Assembly (NCBI RefSeq): GCF_004794515.1
Contig: NZ_SSDF01000080.1
Coordinates: 62,001 to 126,000 of the forward strand
From: Microbacterium sp. A20
GTDB taxonomy: Bacteria > Actinomycetota > Actinomycetes > Actinomycetales > Microbacteriaceae
Reading direction: 5' to 3'
Length of the DNA stretch: 64,000 bases
Within the stretch, counting starts at the first letter, position 1. Each line of letters begins with the position of its first letter. Of the stretch, positions 18,172 to 26,742 are shown one piece after another. A program made the translations under genes and the position numbers. The notes under the pieces were generated by a model. It was given only the letters and a program-made list of their open reading frames with translations, ran no database searches and was not told the DNA's origin.

Positions 18172-19662
18172 GTGTTCACGGCTACGGGAGACGACTGGGC
18201 GGACCGCGCGACGACGCTGCCCCTGCACACGCGCATGTTCATCGACGGCGCGTGGGAGGCGGGCTCGGCCGAGCCCCTGACTCCCGTGAGCCCGCGGGAT
18301 GGTCGTACGCTCCCGCCGATCGCCGCCGCCTCCGCCGCCGACGTCGACCGCGCCGTCCGCTCGGCTCGCGCCGCGTTCGACTCCGGTGTCTGGTCGCGCA
18401 TGGCACCCCGTGAGCGCGGCCAGCTGCTCATCGCCTTCGCGCAGAAGATCCACGACAACGCCGAAGAGCTCGCGCTCACCATCTCGCTCGAGATGGGCAA
18501 GCCCATCCGCGAGGCGCTGCAGACCGAGATGCGTGCGGTCGTGAACTGCTTCCGCTGGTACGGCGAGGCCGCAGACAAGGTGCTCGACGAGATGCCGGTC
18601 ACCGCACCGGGCAGCCTCGCCCTCGTCACGCGCGAACCGGCCGGTGTCGTCGCGGCCGTCGTACCGTGGAACTTCCCGCTGACCATGACGGCCTGGAAGC
18701 TCGCCCCCGCCCTGGCGGTCGGCAACAGCGTCGTGCTCAAGCCCGCCGAGTACACCACCTTCTCCGCCCTGCGCCTCGCCGAGCTCGCGGTCGAAGCCGG
18801 CATCCCCGCCGGTGTGCTCAACGTCACGCCAGGCACCGGCCAGGTCGCCGGCCGCGCACTCGGCGAACACCCCGACGTCGACGTGGTCACCTTCACCGGC
18901 TCGCCCGAGGTCGGCCGGAAATTCCTCGGCTACTCGGCCGCCTCCAACGGCAAGCGCGTCTGGCCCGAGCTCGGCGGCAAGACCGCGAGCCTGGTGCTGC
19001 CGGATGCCGACCTGGAACGGGCCGTGCGCGCCACCGCCGACGGCTGCTTCTACAACCAGGGGCAGATGTGCACGGCATCCTCCCGCCTGCTGGTGCCGCG
19101 TTCGCAGCATGAGCGAGCACTGGAGATCGCCGCCGAGGTCGCGCGCACGAGCCTTCCCGCCGACCCCTTCGACGTCACCACCTCGATGGGCGCCATCGTC
19201 AGCGAGCGACAGCTCGCGGGGATCGCCGGCTTCGTCGAGCGTGCGCAGGCCGAGGGCGGCGAGCTCGCCGCCGGCAGCGCCGAACGTTTCCGGGCCGTCG
19301 ACGGCGGCAGCTACTTCGCCCCCGTCGTGCTCGGCGTCACGCCCCACCACGAGGTCGCGCAGCGCGAGGTCTTCGGGCCGGTGCTGTCGGTCATCGCGTA
19401 CGACGACGTGGAAGACGCCCTCGAGATCGCGAACGGCACCGAGTTCGGCCTCGCCGCCGCGCTCTGGAGCACAGACCTCAACGCCGTGCACACGCTCTCG
19501 CGTCGCCTCCGCGCCGGTGTCGTCTGGGTCAACTGCTTCGAAGAGGGCGACATGACGATCCCCTTCGGCGGCGTCAAGGGATCGGGTTTCGGCCGCGACA
19601 AGAGCCTGCACGCCCTCGAGAAGTTCACCGACCTCAAGACCACCTGGATCGAGCTCTCGTGA
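18172..19662 (+). CDS. puuC: Aldehyde dehydrogenase, gamma-glutamyl-gamma-aminobutyraldehyde dehydrogenase-like
   Basis: 496 aa NAD(P)-dependent aldehyde dehydrogenase. Catalytic Cys is at about 300 (NQGQMC) and Glu at about 266 (WPELGGK), with the VPWNFP cofactor segment and the typical C-terminus GVKGSGFGRDKSLHALEKFT. PuuC oxidises the gamma-glutamylated aldehyde from putrescine. The assignment rests on the coupled downstream PuuD-like hydrolase and PotABCD-like transporter; other amine-derived aldehydes are possible. The GTG start follows GAGAGGACG. Its stop overlaps the next gene's GTG start (GTGA). Confidence 0.82.
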   Translation: MFTATGDDWADRATTLPLHTRMFIDGAWEAGSAEPLTPVSPRDGRTLPPIAAASAADVDRAVRSARAAFDSGVWSRMAPRERGQLLIAFAQKIHDNAEELALTISLEMGKPIREALQTEMRAVVNCFRWYGEAADKVLDEMPVTAPGSLALVTREPAGVVAAVVPWNFPLTMTAWKLAPALAVGNSVVLKPAEYTTFSALRLAELAVEAGIPAGVLNVTPGTGQVAGRALGEHPDVDVVTFTGSPEVGRKFLGYSAASNGKRVWPELGGKTASLVLPDADLERAVRATADGCFYNQGQMCTASSRLLVPRSQHERALEIAAEVARTSLPADPFDVTTSMGAIVSERQLAGIAGFVERAQAEGGELAAGSAERFRAVDGGSYFAPVVLGVTPHHEVAQREVFGPVLSVIAYDDVEDALEIANGTEFGLAAALWSTDLNAVHTLSRRLRAGVVWVNCFEEGDMTIPFGGVKGSGFGRDKSLHALEKFTDLKTTWIELS

Positions 19663-20417
19663 CGCGCCCGTTCATCGGCATCACCACCTGGCGCCGGTTC
19701 ATCGACACCGATCTCGGCAACGGTCGCCCCGCCCACAGCCTGGGCACGGAGTACGCAGCCCCCATCGAGGCAGCGGGCGGCGCCGTGGCGCTGCTGCCGC
19801 CGACCGCCGGTGTCGACGAGGTGCTCGACCGCCTCGACGGACTCGTGCTCTCCGGCGGAGAGGACGTGCATCCCGCGCGGTACGGCGCCGAGCCGCAAGA
19901 GGGGAAGGGCTACGACGCCTCACGCGACGGCTACGAGATCGCACTCGCCCGCGGAGCCCGTGACCGCGGGATCCCGGTTCTCGCGATCTGCCGCGGGCTC
20001 CAGGTCAGCAACATCGCGTTCGGAGGATCGCTGATCGTCGACATCCCGACGACCGCTGATCACCAACCCGTACGCGGCGCCGACCAGCAGCTCGAGGCCC
20101 GGCATCCGATCGTGATCGCCGAGGGCAGCCGACTCGCGGAGCTCTACAGCACACGCGAGCGCGTCGTGAACACCATCCACCACCAGTCGATCGACGTCCC
20201 CGCCCCCGGCCTCCGACCGGTCGCCTGGGCGCCCGACGGCATCGTCGAAGCCGTCGAGGCCGACGACGACTGGCCCTTCTGGGCGGTGCAGTGGCACCCC
20301 GAGAAGATGATCGCTCCCGATGAGGCCGCAGAGGAGATGCCGCTGTTCGCGGCGTTCGTCTCGGCCGCCCGTGAACGCGCAGCGGAACACCCCGCTGCAG
20401 AGAAAGGAACACGATGA
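19659..20417 (+). CDS. puuD: Gamma-glutamyl-gamma-aminobutyrate hydrolase family (peptidase C26)
   Basis: 252 aa class I glutamine-amidotransferase-like hydrolase. The nucleophile Cys is in LAICRGLQVSN, and the His and Glu are in VQWHPE, a complete triad. The LSGGEDVHPARYG segment is typical of C26 peptidases such as PuuD, which cleaves gamma-glutamyl-GABA to glutamate and GABA. It overlaps puuC by 4 nt and the DUF3830 gene by 4 nt. No gamma-glutamylputrescine synthetase (PuuA) or oxidase (PuuB) lies in the cluster, so either these are elsewhere or the substrate differs. Confidence 0.85.
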   Translation: MTRPFIGITTWRRFIDTDLGNGRPAHSLGTEYAAPIEAAGGAVALLPPTAGVDEVLDRLDGLVLSGGEDVHPARYGAEPQEGKGYDASRDGYEIALARGARDRGIPVLAICRGLQVSNIAFGGSLIVDIPTTADHQPVRGADQQLEARHPIVIAEGSRLAELYSTRERVVNTIHHQSIDVPAPGLRPVAWAPDGIVEAVEADDDWPFWAVQWHPEKMIAPDEAAEEMPLFAAFVSAARERAAEHPAAEKGTR

Positions 20418-20884
20418 CCAAGCAGGTCTTCCTCGAGTACGAGAACGGCGTCCGCGCCGTCGCCACCCTGTTCGAGGACCTCGCCCCTCGCACCTGCGAG
20501 GCCATGTGGGGTGCGCTGGAGAAGCCGGTCACCATGCAGGCCATGCACGCGATGTACGCCGGACCCGAGGTCATGGTCGGCCTTCCCGAAGAGGCCCAGA
20601 ACTTCGACCCCGAGAAGGTGCCGTTCGAGAACCAGCAGGTCGTGCCCGCACCGGGTGACCTGCAGTGGTACTGGCAGCGTCCCATGCAGATGGGCGGCCT
20701 GCCGTTCGAGTGGTACGAGATCGGAGTCTTCTACGATCGTGGTGCCCGTACTCTCGGCCCGCTCGGATGGACACCCGTCAACATCTGGGGCGGCATCACC
20801 GAAGGACTCGCGGAATTCGCCAAGGAGAGCGCCGCGATCCGCATCGACGGAGCGAAGCAGCTCACCATCGGACGCCTGGTCTAA
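20414..20884 (+). CDS. DUF3830 family protein (cyclophilin-like fold)
   Basis: 156 aa. Matches DUF3830, a family predicted to adopt a cyclophilin-like beta-barrel. Recognisable segments include LFEDLAPRTCEAMWGAL near the N-terminus, a central PGDLQWYW and C-terminal LGWTPVNIWGGI. No activity is known. It is locked into the operon by a 4-nt overlap with puuD (RBS AAAGGAAC) and sits immediately before the polyamine-type binding protein. A role in handling a metabolite of this pathway is inference from position. Confidence 0.8.
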   Translation: MTKQVFLEYENGVRAVATLFEDLAPRTCEAMWGALEKPVTMQAMHAMYAGPEVMVGLPEEAQNFDPEKVPFENQQVVPAPGDLQWYWQRPMQMGGLPFEWYEIGVFYDRGARTLGPLGWTPVNIWGGITEGLAEFAKESAAIRIDGAKQLTIGRLV

Positions 20885-20925
20885 GGCGTTCACTCAGTGC
20901 TGGACCCATCCCGAAGGAGCAGTGC

Positions 20926-22005
20926 ATGAATACCCGAAGAATCCTCACCACCGGAGCGCTCGTCGCCACCGGCGCCCTCGTCCTCGCCGGCTGTGCATCC
21001 GGTGACGACACCGCATCCTCCGGCGACAAGGAGTTCGCCGGCGAGACCATCGTCGTCACCTCTTTCGGCGGCGACTGGGAGAAGGCCTTCATCGAGGCCG
21101 TCGTCGATCCCTTCGAGGAGGAGACCGGTGCGAAGGTCGAGCTGATCACGCTGTACAGCGCCGACGCCCTCGCACAGGTCACCGCCCAGAAGGCGAGCCC
21201 GCAGATCGATGTCGTGCACTTCTCGGGCGGCCAGGAGTTCACGGCCGCTCAGGACGGTCTCATCGCCCCGATCGCGGCCGACGACCTGTCCGAGTCCGGT
21301 GACCTGATCGACCTCGCGACCGCGGGGCTCGAGCGCGGCGAAGGCCCGGTCATCCAGCTCGCACCGATCGGACTCGTCTACAACACCGAGGCTGATGCTC
21401 CGGCGCCCACCTCGTGGCTCGACCTGTTCGACGAGGCGTATGCCGGCCACGTCGCCCTCACGGACTTCTCGAACACGTACGGCGTGCTCTCGATGCTCCG
21501 TATCGCCGACGCGCTCGGCGGCGGAATCGACGACCCATCCCAGGCCATCGCCGACCTCGGAGCACTCGCCTCGTCGGGCGACGCCATCGTGGTCCCGACC
21601 TCGCCCGACCTGCAGACCGCCTTCGCGCAGCGCGACACCTGGATCGCTCCGTACGCGATGGACTACGCCGGCACCCTGCAGGACGCGGGTCTCCCGGTCG
21701 AGTTCATCGTTCCCGAGGAGGGCGCCACCGCCTCCCTCATCACGGCGAACGTCGTCGAGGGCCGGGACAACCCCGACCTCGCGAAGCTCTTCATCGACTT
21801 CGAGCTGCGCCCCGAAGCGCAGGCCGTCTTCGCGGAGAACATGCGGTACTCGCCGGTGAACACCAAGGCGGAGCTCTCCGACGACGCCGCGGATGCGGTC
21901 CTCACTGGTGACGAGCTCGACACGGTCGTGGTCTACGCGCCCGGCGACATCGCAGCCGACCGTCAGTCCTGGACCGACGAGTGGAATGCGCTGATCACCA
22001 AATGA
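20926..22005 (+). CDS. ABC transporter substrate-binding lipoprotein, spermidine/putrescine (PotD-like)
   Basis: 359 aa. Lipoprotein signal peptide with lipobox LVLAGC (Cys about residue 23). The mature protein belongs to the iron/polyamine-binding fold (family 1/PotD): ETIVVTSFGGDWEKAF, EEETGAKVELIT and a C-terminal EAQAVFAENMRYSPVN. The ATG at 20926 follows AAGGAGCAG; longer frames would enter the DUF3830 gene. The transporter ATPase and permeases follow immediately. Polyamine is the likely ligand class, supported by the PuuCD-like genes upstream. Confidence 0.88.
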   Translation: MNTRRILTTGALVATGALVLAGCASGDDTASSGDKEFAGETIVVTSFGGDWEKAFIEAVVDPFEEETGAKVELITLYSADALAQVTAQKASPQIDVVHFSGGQEFTAAQDGLIAPIAADDLSESGDLIDLATAGLERGEGPVIQLAPIGLVYNTEADAPAPTSWLDLFDEAYAGHVALTDFSNTYGVLSMLRIADALGGGIDDPSQAIADLGALASSGDAIVVPTSPDLQTAFAQRDTWIAPYAMDYAGTLQDAGLPVEFIVPEEGATASLITANVVEGRDNPDLAKLFIDFELRPEAQAVFAENMRYSPVNTKAELSDDAADAVLTGDELDTVVVYAPGDIAADRQSWTDEWNALITK

Positions 22006-22829
22006 GCGTCCGAACCCGTAGGGAGCCCTGGCTCCTGCTCCTGCCGGCGATCGCATTGCTCGCGCTCGCCTTCGTCACACCGGTGGCCGGCATGCTCCTC
22101 TCGAGCGTGCAATCGTCGGCAGGCGGGTTCACCCTCGACAACTTCACCCGGTTGTTCACGAGTGACTATCACCTCCAGGCGGCGCTGCGCTCGCTCCGCC
22201 TGGGGGTGATCCAGACGGTGATCACGCTCGTGATCGCCATCCCCCTGTCCTATGTCATGGCCAGGGCCGGCTCCAAGGTGCGCTCCTTCCTCCTCATCGT
22301 CGTGATCCTCCCGCTCATGACGAGCGTCGTGGTCCGCACGTTCGGTTGGGTCGTCCTGATGGGTCCCTCCGGACTCATGATGCAGATCCCGGGCGCGGAG
22401 TTCCTCGTCGGCGGCACGCAGGGCTTCCTCGGCACCGAGACCGGCGTCGTGATCGCCATGGTGCAGGTGCTCCTCCCGTTCGCGGTGCTCAGCATCCTCG
22501 GCGTCATCTCCGGCATCACCCCGCAGCTCGAAGAGGCGTCCCGCACCCTCGGCGCCGGCTTCTGGCGCACGCTGCGGCACGTCGTCCTCCCCCTCGCGGT
22601 TCCCGGCATCGTCGCCGGTGCCTCGCTCGTCTTCGTCCTGTCGGTGAGCTCGTTCATCACTCCCCGGTTCATCGGTGGAGCCCAGATCCCGGTGTTCGCG
22701 CAGACCATCTACGTCGACGCGACCACCAACCTCGACTGGTCGTTCGCGGCCGCGCAGGCCGTGCTGCTGTTCGCCGGGGTCATGCTCGTGCTCGCAGCGA
22801 CGTCCCGGCTCGGGAAGCAGAAGGTGTGA
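22002..22829 (+). CDS. ABC transporter permease, PotB-like
   Basis: 275 aa, about six membrane helices, first starting near residue 9 (WLLLLPAIALLALAF). The EAA loop is LEEASRTLGAGFWRTLRHVV, typical of polyamine-type permeases. The start ATG overlaps the binding protein's stop (ATGA), indicating tight coupling. Pairs with the PotC-like protein that follows. Confidence 0.9.
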   Translation: MSVRTRREPWLLLLPAIALLALAFVTPVAGMLLSSVQSSAGGFTLDNFTRLFTSDYHLQAALRSLRLGVIQTVITLVIAIPLSYVMARAGSKVRSFLLIVVILPLMTSVVVRTFGWVVLMGPSGLMMQIPGAEFLVGGTQGFLGTETGVVIAMVQVLLPFAVLSILGVISGITPQLEEASRTLGAGFWRTLRHVVLPLAVPGIVAGASLVFVLSVSSFITPRFIGGAQIPVFAQTIYVDATTNLDWSFAAAQAVLLFAGVMLVLAATSRLGKQKV

Positions 22830-22831
22830 CC

Positions 22832-23632
22832 ATGGTCCGTTCCGTTCCCCTCCTCGGCAGAATCCTCGCGATCGTCCTCGGCGTCGTCGTGACGCTGTAC
22901 ATGCTCGTGCCGCTCATGGTCGTGGCCGGTGCCTCGGTCGGCGAGAACCGCTTCCTGACCTTCCCCGGGCAGGGCTTCACGCTCGACTGGTACGTCGAGG
23001 CACTCACCTCCGACACCTACCTCGAGCCGTTCCGCCTGAGCCTGCTCGTCGGCATCACCGTCGCCATCCTCGCCGCCGCGATCGGCACCGCAGCCGCCCT
23101 CGCCCTCACCCGCTTCACAGTTCCCGGCGGGGCGGCGATCCAGGCGCTGCTGATGTCGCCGCTGACGATCCCCACGATCATCCTCGCGATCGGCGCCCTC
23201 TCCATCGCGTCGCTCACGATCGGCTCGCCCAACGTGGGGGTGCTGATCGCGATCCACATCGTCATCGCCATCCCCTATGTGATGCGCACCGTGACCGGCG
23301 TGATGACCCGTGCCGACCACTTCACCGAGGAGGCGGCGCGCACCCTCGGCGCCAGCACCTGGAACCGCTACCGGCTCGTCGTGCTCCCGATCGCCCGCCC
23401 CGGCATCGCCGCCGGCGCGTTCTTCGCCTTCAACATCTCGTTCGACGATGCGGTCATCGCCCTCTTCCTGCGCACCCCGCAGCTGGAGACGCTCCCCATC
23501 GCCATCTACGGCCAGCTGGAGTTCAGCACGTCGCCCACCGTGGCGGCCGTCTCGACTCTCATGGTCCTGCTCACCGTCGTCCTCATGATCGTGCTCGAAC
23601 GCATCATCGGCCTGGGAAGGTTGTTCGTCTGA
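22832..23632 (+). CDS. ABC transporter permease, PotC-like
   Basis: 266 aa second permease of the polyamine-type importer. It starts 2 bp after potB-like stop and contains an EAA loop (FTEEAARTLGASTWNRYRLV) and the conserved FFAFNISFDDAVIALFL segment seen in PotC proteins. Around six membrane helices. The stop overlaps the ATPase start by 1 nt. Confidence 0.9.
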   Translation: MVRSVPLLGRILAIVLGVVVTLYMLVPLMVVAGASVGENRFLTFPGQGFTLDWYVEALTSDTYLEPFRLSLLVGITVAILAAAIGTAAALALTRFTVPGGAAIQALLMSPLTIPTIILAIGALSIASLTIGSPNVGVLIAIHIVIAIPYVMRTVTGVMTRADHFTEEAARTLGASTWNRYRLVVLPIARPGIAAGAFFAFNISFDDAVIALFLRTPQLETLPIAIYGQLEFSTSPTVAAVSTLMVLLTVVLMIVLERIIGLGRLFV

Positions 23633-24675
23633 TGACAACACTCACCATCACCTCACTCACCAAGGACTTCAAGGGGACGAAGGTGCTCAAGGGCATCGAC
23701 CTCTCGATGCAGTCCGGGGAGTTCGTCTCCCTCCTCGGCCCCTCCGGCTGCGGCAAGACGACCCTCCTCCGCTGCATCGCGGGCCTCGAGTCGCCCAGCG
23801 GCGGCACGATCGAGATCGCGGGTCAGGATGTGACGAAGCTGCCGCCCGAGAAGCGTCACCTGGGCATGATGTTCCAGAGCTACGCGCTCTTCCCGCACAT
23901 GAGCGTGGCCGAGAACGTGCGCTTCGGGCTGCGGATGTCGGGCGAGAAGTCCAAGGCCGAGCAGAAGGAGCTGGCCGTGCGCGCCCTGGAGCGCGTGCAG
24001 ATGGGTCACCTCGCCGATCGGATGCCGGCACAGCTGTCGGGCGGTCAGCAGCAGCGCGTCGCACTCGCCCGCGCCATCGCCTTCGAGCCGCGCGTGCTCC
24101 TCCTCGACGAGCCGCTGTCGAACCTCGACGCCCGGCTGCGTGAAGACATGCAGGTCGAGCTGAAGGAGCTGCACCGCACGCTCGGACTCACCACCGTGTT
24201 CGTGACGCACGACCAGGAGGAGGCGATGAGCCTCTCCGACCGGATCGTGCTCATGAACGGCGGTGTGATCGAGCAGGAGGGTGCACCGGCCGAGCTCTAC
24301 GGCGCACCGCGCACTCCGTTCGCCGCAGATTTCATCGGGGCGGCCAACCTGCTCGCGGCGACGCGCTCGGGTGCCGTCGCCACGATCGACGGCACCGACA
24401 TCCGTGTGCCGCTGTCCGGTGCCGGGCCGGATGGCGGAGGCGAGGTGGTGCTCCGCCAGGAGGACCTGCACCTGTCCCCCACCGTCGGCGCGGACGCCCC
24501 GGTGCGCGTCGAGGTCGTCGCCCATGTCTATCGCGGAGCGGACATCGTCTACATCGTCGAGCTCGCCGGAAAGCGGATGAGAGTCGTGCGACCGCGGCAT
24601 GAGGCCCCGATCCCCGAAGGTACCGCCGGTCTCGGTTGGCGCGAGGGCGCCGTGCTCTGGATCGCCGCCGCCTAG
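23632..24675 (+). CDS. ABC transporter ATP-binding protein, PotA-like
   Basis: 347 aa ATPase. Walker A is GPSGCGKT, the Q-loop MMFQSYALFPHM, the signature LSGGQQQR, Walker B LLLDEPLSNLD and the switch His in FVTHDQEE. The C-terminal part (from about 280) is a TOBE-type regulatory domain. The FQSYALFPHMSV and LDARLREDM blocks are typical of the PotA/FbpC/MalK class. Last gene of the polyamine-type operon. Confidence 0.9.
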   Translation: MTTLTITSLTKDFKGTKVLKGIDLSMQSGEFVSLLGPSGCGKTTLLRCIAGLESPSGGTIEIAGQDVTKLPPEKRHLGMMFQSYALFPHMSVAENVRFGLRMSGEKSKAEQKELAVRALERVQMGHLADRMPAQLSGGQQQRVALARAIAFEPRVLLLDEPLSNLDARLREDMQVELKELHRTLGLTTVFVTHDQEEAMSLSDRIVLMNGGVIEQEGAPAELYGAPRTPFAADFIGAANLLAATRSGAVATIDGTDIRVPLSGAGPDGGGEVVLRQEDLHLSPTVGADAPVRVEVVAHVYRGADIVYIVELAGKRMRVVRPRHEAPIPEGTAGLGWREGAVLWIAAA

Positions 24676-24717
24676 TGCGGCCGCATCCGACCCGACCGCC
24701 GTCCGTACCGCCGTCCG

Positions 24718-24799
24718 TGCACAACTTCGGAGTTCCGCCGCGACACGCCGCAGGCGGCCGGCTCGGTGCGGCGTGTCGGCCGCGATCTCCGAAGCTGTG
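24718..24799. repeat. Long intergenic inverted repeat, copy 2
   Basis: The left arm GTGCACAACTTCGGAG begins at 24718 and continues into CCGCCGCGACACGCCG. The right arm CGGCGTGTCGGCCGCG continues into ATCTCCGAAGCTGTGT, ending at 24799. It matches copy 1 at 14032-14118 in both arm sequences. It lies between the PotA-like gene and the phospholipase gene and could also end the polyamine operon transcript. Confidence 0.85.
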
Positions 24800-24852
24800 T
24801 CGGGAGCTCGGGAGCCTGGGCGCGAGGGGCGGCACAGCCATAGGATCGCGGC

Positions 24853-26616
24853 ATGGCCGACGATGACGTGCATTCCTCCCCCGCACCCGACACCTCGCGC
24901 CGAGGTTTCTTCAAGATCGGCGGTGCGGCCCTCGCGGGCGCGGTCGTCGGCGGCGCGGGGGGTGCGGCGATCGGAGCGTCGGTCGCGGCCGGTGCTCGCG
25001 ACGGGTTCGCCGACGAGCCGGACCCCTTCGCCGCGCTGACCCCGCGCAGCGAACCCGGGTTCGACCACATCGTGGTCGTGATGGGCGAGAACCGCTCGTT
25101 CGACAACCTCCTCGGGTATCTGTACTCGAAGGAGAACCTCCCGGCGGGTGAGAAGTTCGAGGGCCTGGCGTTCGGCACGCACAGCAACACGGCTTCCGAC
25201 GGCACGGTGGTCGAGGCGCACGTCTACGAGGGTGAGACCGATCGCATCATGAGCCACCCCGACCCCGATCCGGGTGAGGAGTATCCGCACGTCAACACCC
25301 AGATCTTCGGAACCGTGGACCCGAAGTCGAACGCCGAGCTCTTCGTCGACCAGATGGAGGCGCCGTACAACGCGCCGACCAACGGCGAGAAGGCGTCGAT
25401 GTCGGGATTCCTCCAGGACTACATCATCAACTTCCGCCGCCTGCGCAAGGGCAAGGAGCCGACCGTCGACGAGGCGAAGCACATCATGGGCTCCTTCTCC
25501 CCCGCGATGCTGCCCGTGCTGTCGACGCTCGCTGCCGAGTTCGCGGTTTTCGACCACTGGTACGCCGCCGTCCCGTCGCAGACGTTCTGCAATCGCTCGT
25601 TCTTCCACGCCTCCACCTCGCACGGCTTCGTGACGAACCAGGCCGGCGGCGGCTACGACAAGTGGATCGATGCGCCCGCAGCCCCGACCGTGTTCAACCG
25701 GCTCGAGGAGAAGAAGCTCGACTGGAAGATCTACATCGACAAGCTCCAGCTCGTCTCCTTCACGGGCATGCTGCATGCACCGGTGCTGGAGAAGTACTGG
25801 CGTACGGACCACTTCGGCACGATGGAGGACTTCTACGCCGATGTGAAGGACGGGAAGCTCCCCGCCTATGCGTTCATCGAGCCGCGGATGGTCTACGACC
25901 ACAACGACTTCCACCCGCCGTTCGGTTCACCCCGCGAGAGCTTCGTCGAGGGCGAGGAGGTCTTCGACAGTGCGATCTCCGACGTGCGCGCCGGCGATCT
26001 GCTGATCCACGAGATCTACGAGGCGGTGCGCACGAGCGCGTCTCCGACCGGGTCGAACGCCGTCAACACCCTGCTGCTGATCACCTTCGACGAACACGGC
26101 GGATGCTACGACCACCTGCCGCCGCCCGCGGCGACGAAGCCGACGAAAGACACCGGAGCGGGCGAGATGGGGTTCACCTTCGATCGACTCGGATGCCGCG
26201 TCCCAGCCATCGCGGTGTCGGCGTACACGAAGCGCGGCACCATCATCCACGACGAGATGCACCACGGCTCGGTCACGGCGACGCTCTCGCGTCTGCACGG
26301 CCTGAAGCCGCTGAACGACCGGGACGCCTCGGCCAACACGCTGTTCAACGTGGTGAATCTGGATCAACCCCGGCATCCGGCCGACTGGCCGACGACGAAG
26401 CCCTCCTATACGCCGCCGAACCCGGAGGAGGCGGTGCCGCAACCCGATCTCAAGGAGCACCTCAAGCCGCTGACGCCGCCGGCTCGCGGGCTGCTCGGGC
26501 TGCTTCTGGCGCGCTACGGCAAGCCCGGGGAGAAGGAGCCGGAGACGTTCGCCGACGCGTACAAGCTCCTCCACGAGCACGGAGAAGAGCTCTTCGGCCC
26601 GGCGAAGGGCAGCTGA
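24853..26616 (+). CDS. Tat-exported phosphoesterase (phospholipase C/acid phosphatase family)
   Basis: 587 aa. A twin-arginine signal (SRRGFFK, about residues 15-21) precedes an Ala/Gly-rich hydrophobic stretch. The mature domain is the phosphoesterase family of PlcC and AcpA: FDHIVVVMGENRSFDNLLGY, the nucleophile-region contexts typical of phospholipase C, TFDEHGGCYDH with a metal-binding Asp/His set, and a histidine-containing MHHGSVTATLSRLHG. It would hydrolyse phospholipids or phosphomonoesters outside the membrane. It may act with the surface metallophosphoesterase 8 kb upstream in phosphate scavenging. No helper gene is adjacent. Confidence 0.88.
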   Translation: MADDDVHSSPAPDTSRRGFFKIGGAALAGAVVGGAGGAAIGASVAAGARDGFADEPDPFAALTPRSEPGFDHIVVVMGENRSFDNLLGYLYSKENLPAGEKFEGLAFGTHSNTASDGTVVEAHVYEGETDRIMSHPDPDPGEEYPHVNTQIFGTVDPKSNAELFVDQMEAPYNAPTNGEKASMSGFLQDYIINFRRLRKGKEPTVDEAKHIMGSFSPAMLPVLSTLAAEFAVFDHWYAAVPSQTFCNRSFFHASTSHGFVTNQAGGGYDKWIDAPAAPTVFNRLEEKKLDWKIYIDKLQLVSFTGMLHAPVLEKYWRTDHFGTMEDFYADVKDGKLPAYAFIEPRMVYDHNDFHPPFGSPRESFVEGEEVFDSAISDVRAGDLLIHEIYEAVRTSASPTGSNAVNTLLLITFDEHGGCYDHLPPPAATKPTKDTGAGEMGFTFDRLGCRVPAIAVSAYTKRGTIIHDEMHHGSVTATLSRLHGLKPLNDRDASANTLFNVVNLDQPRHPADWPTTKPSYTPPNPEEAVPQPDLKEHLKPLTPPARGLLGLLLARYGKPGEKEPETFADAYKLLHEHGEELFGPAKGS

Positions 26617-26634
26617 CCGCGGTCGCACTCTTCG

Positions 26635-26673
26635 CCTGCGGTCGCACGATTCCCAGGAAACGTGCGACGCAGG
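26635..26673 (+). terminator. Hairpin after the phosphoesterase gene
   Basis: CCTGC-g-GTCGCACG (26635-26648) pairs with CGTGCGAC-GCAGG (26661-26673) around a 12-nt loop. It lies between convergent genes, so it can serve both. Confidence 0.6.
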
Positions 26674-26694
26674 GGCGGATCTCCGTCGCGGCTG

Positions 26695-26742
26695 CTTCCG
26701 CGCGGAGCGCCGGCGGCTACTTCCGCGCGGAGCGCCGGCGGC
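26695..26742. repeat. 25-bp tandem duplication across the 3' end of the surface-protein gene
   Basis: A 23-bp unit starting CTTCCGCGCGGAGCG occurs at 26695-26717 and again at 26720-26742. On the minus strand the first copy encodes the last residues of the surface protein, and the TAG stop lies at the junction. The second copy is outside the gene. Confidence 0.75.
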
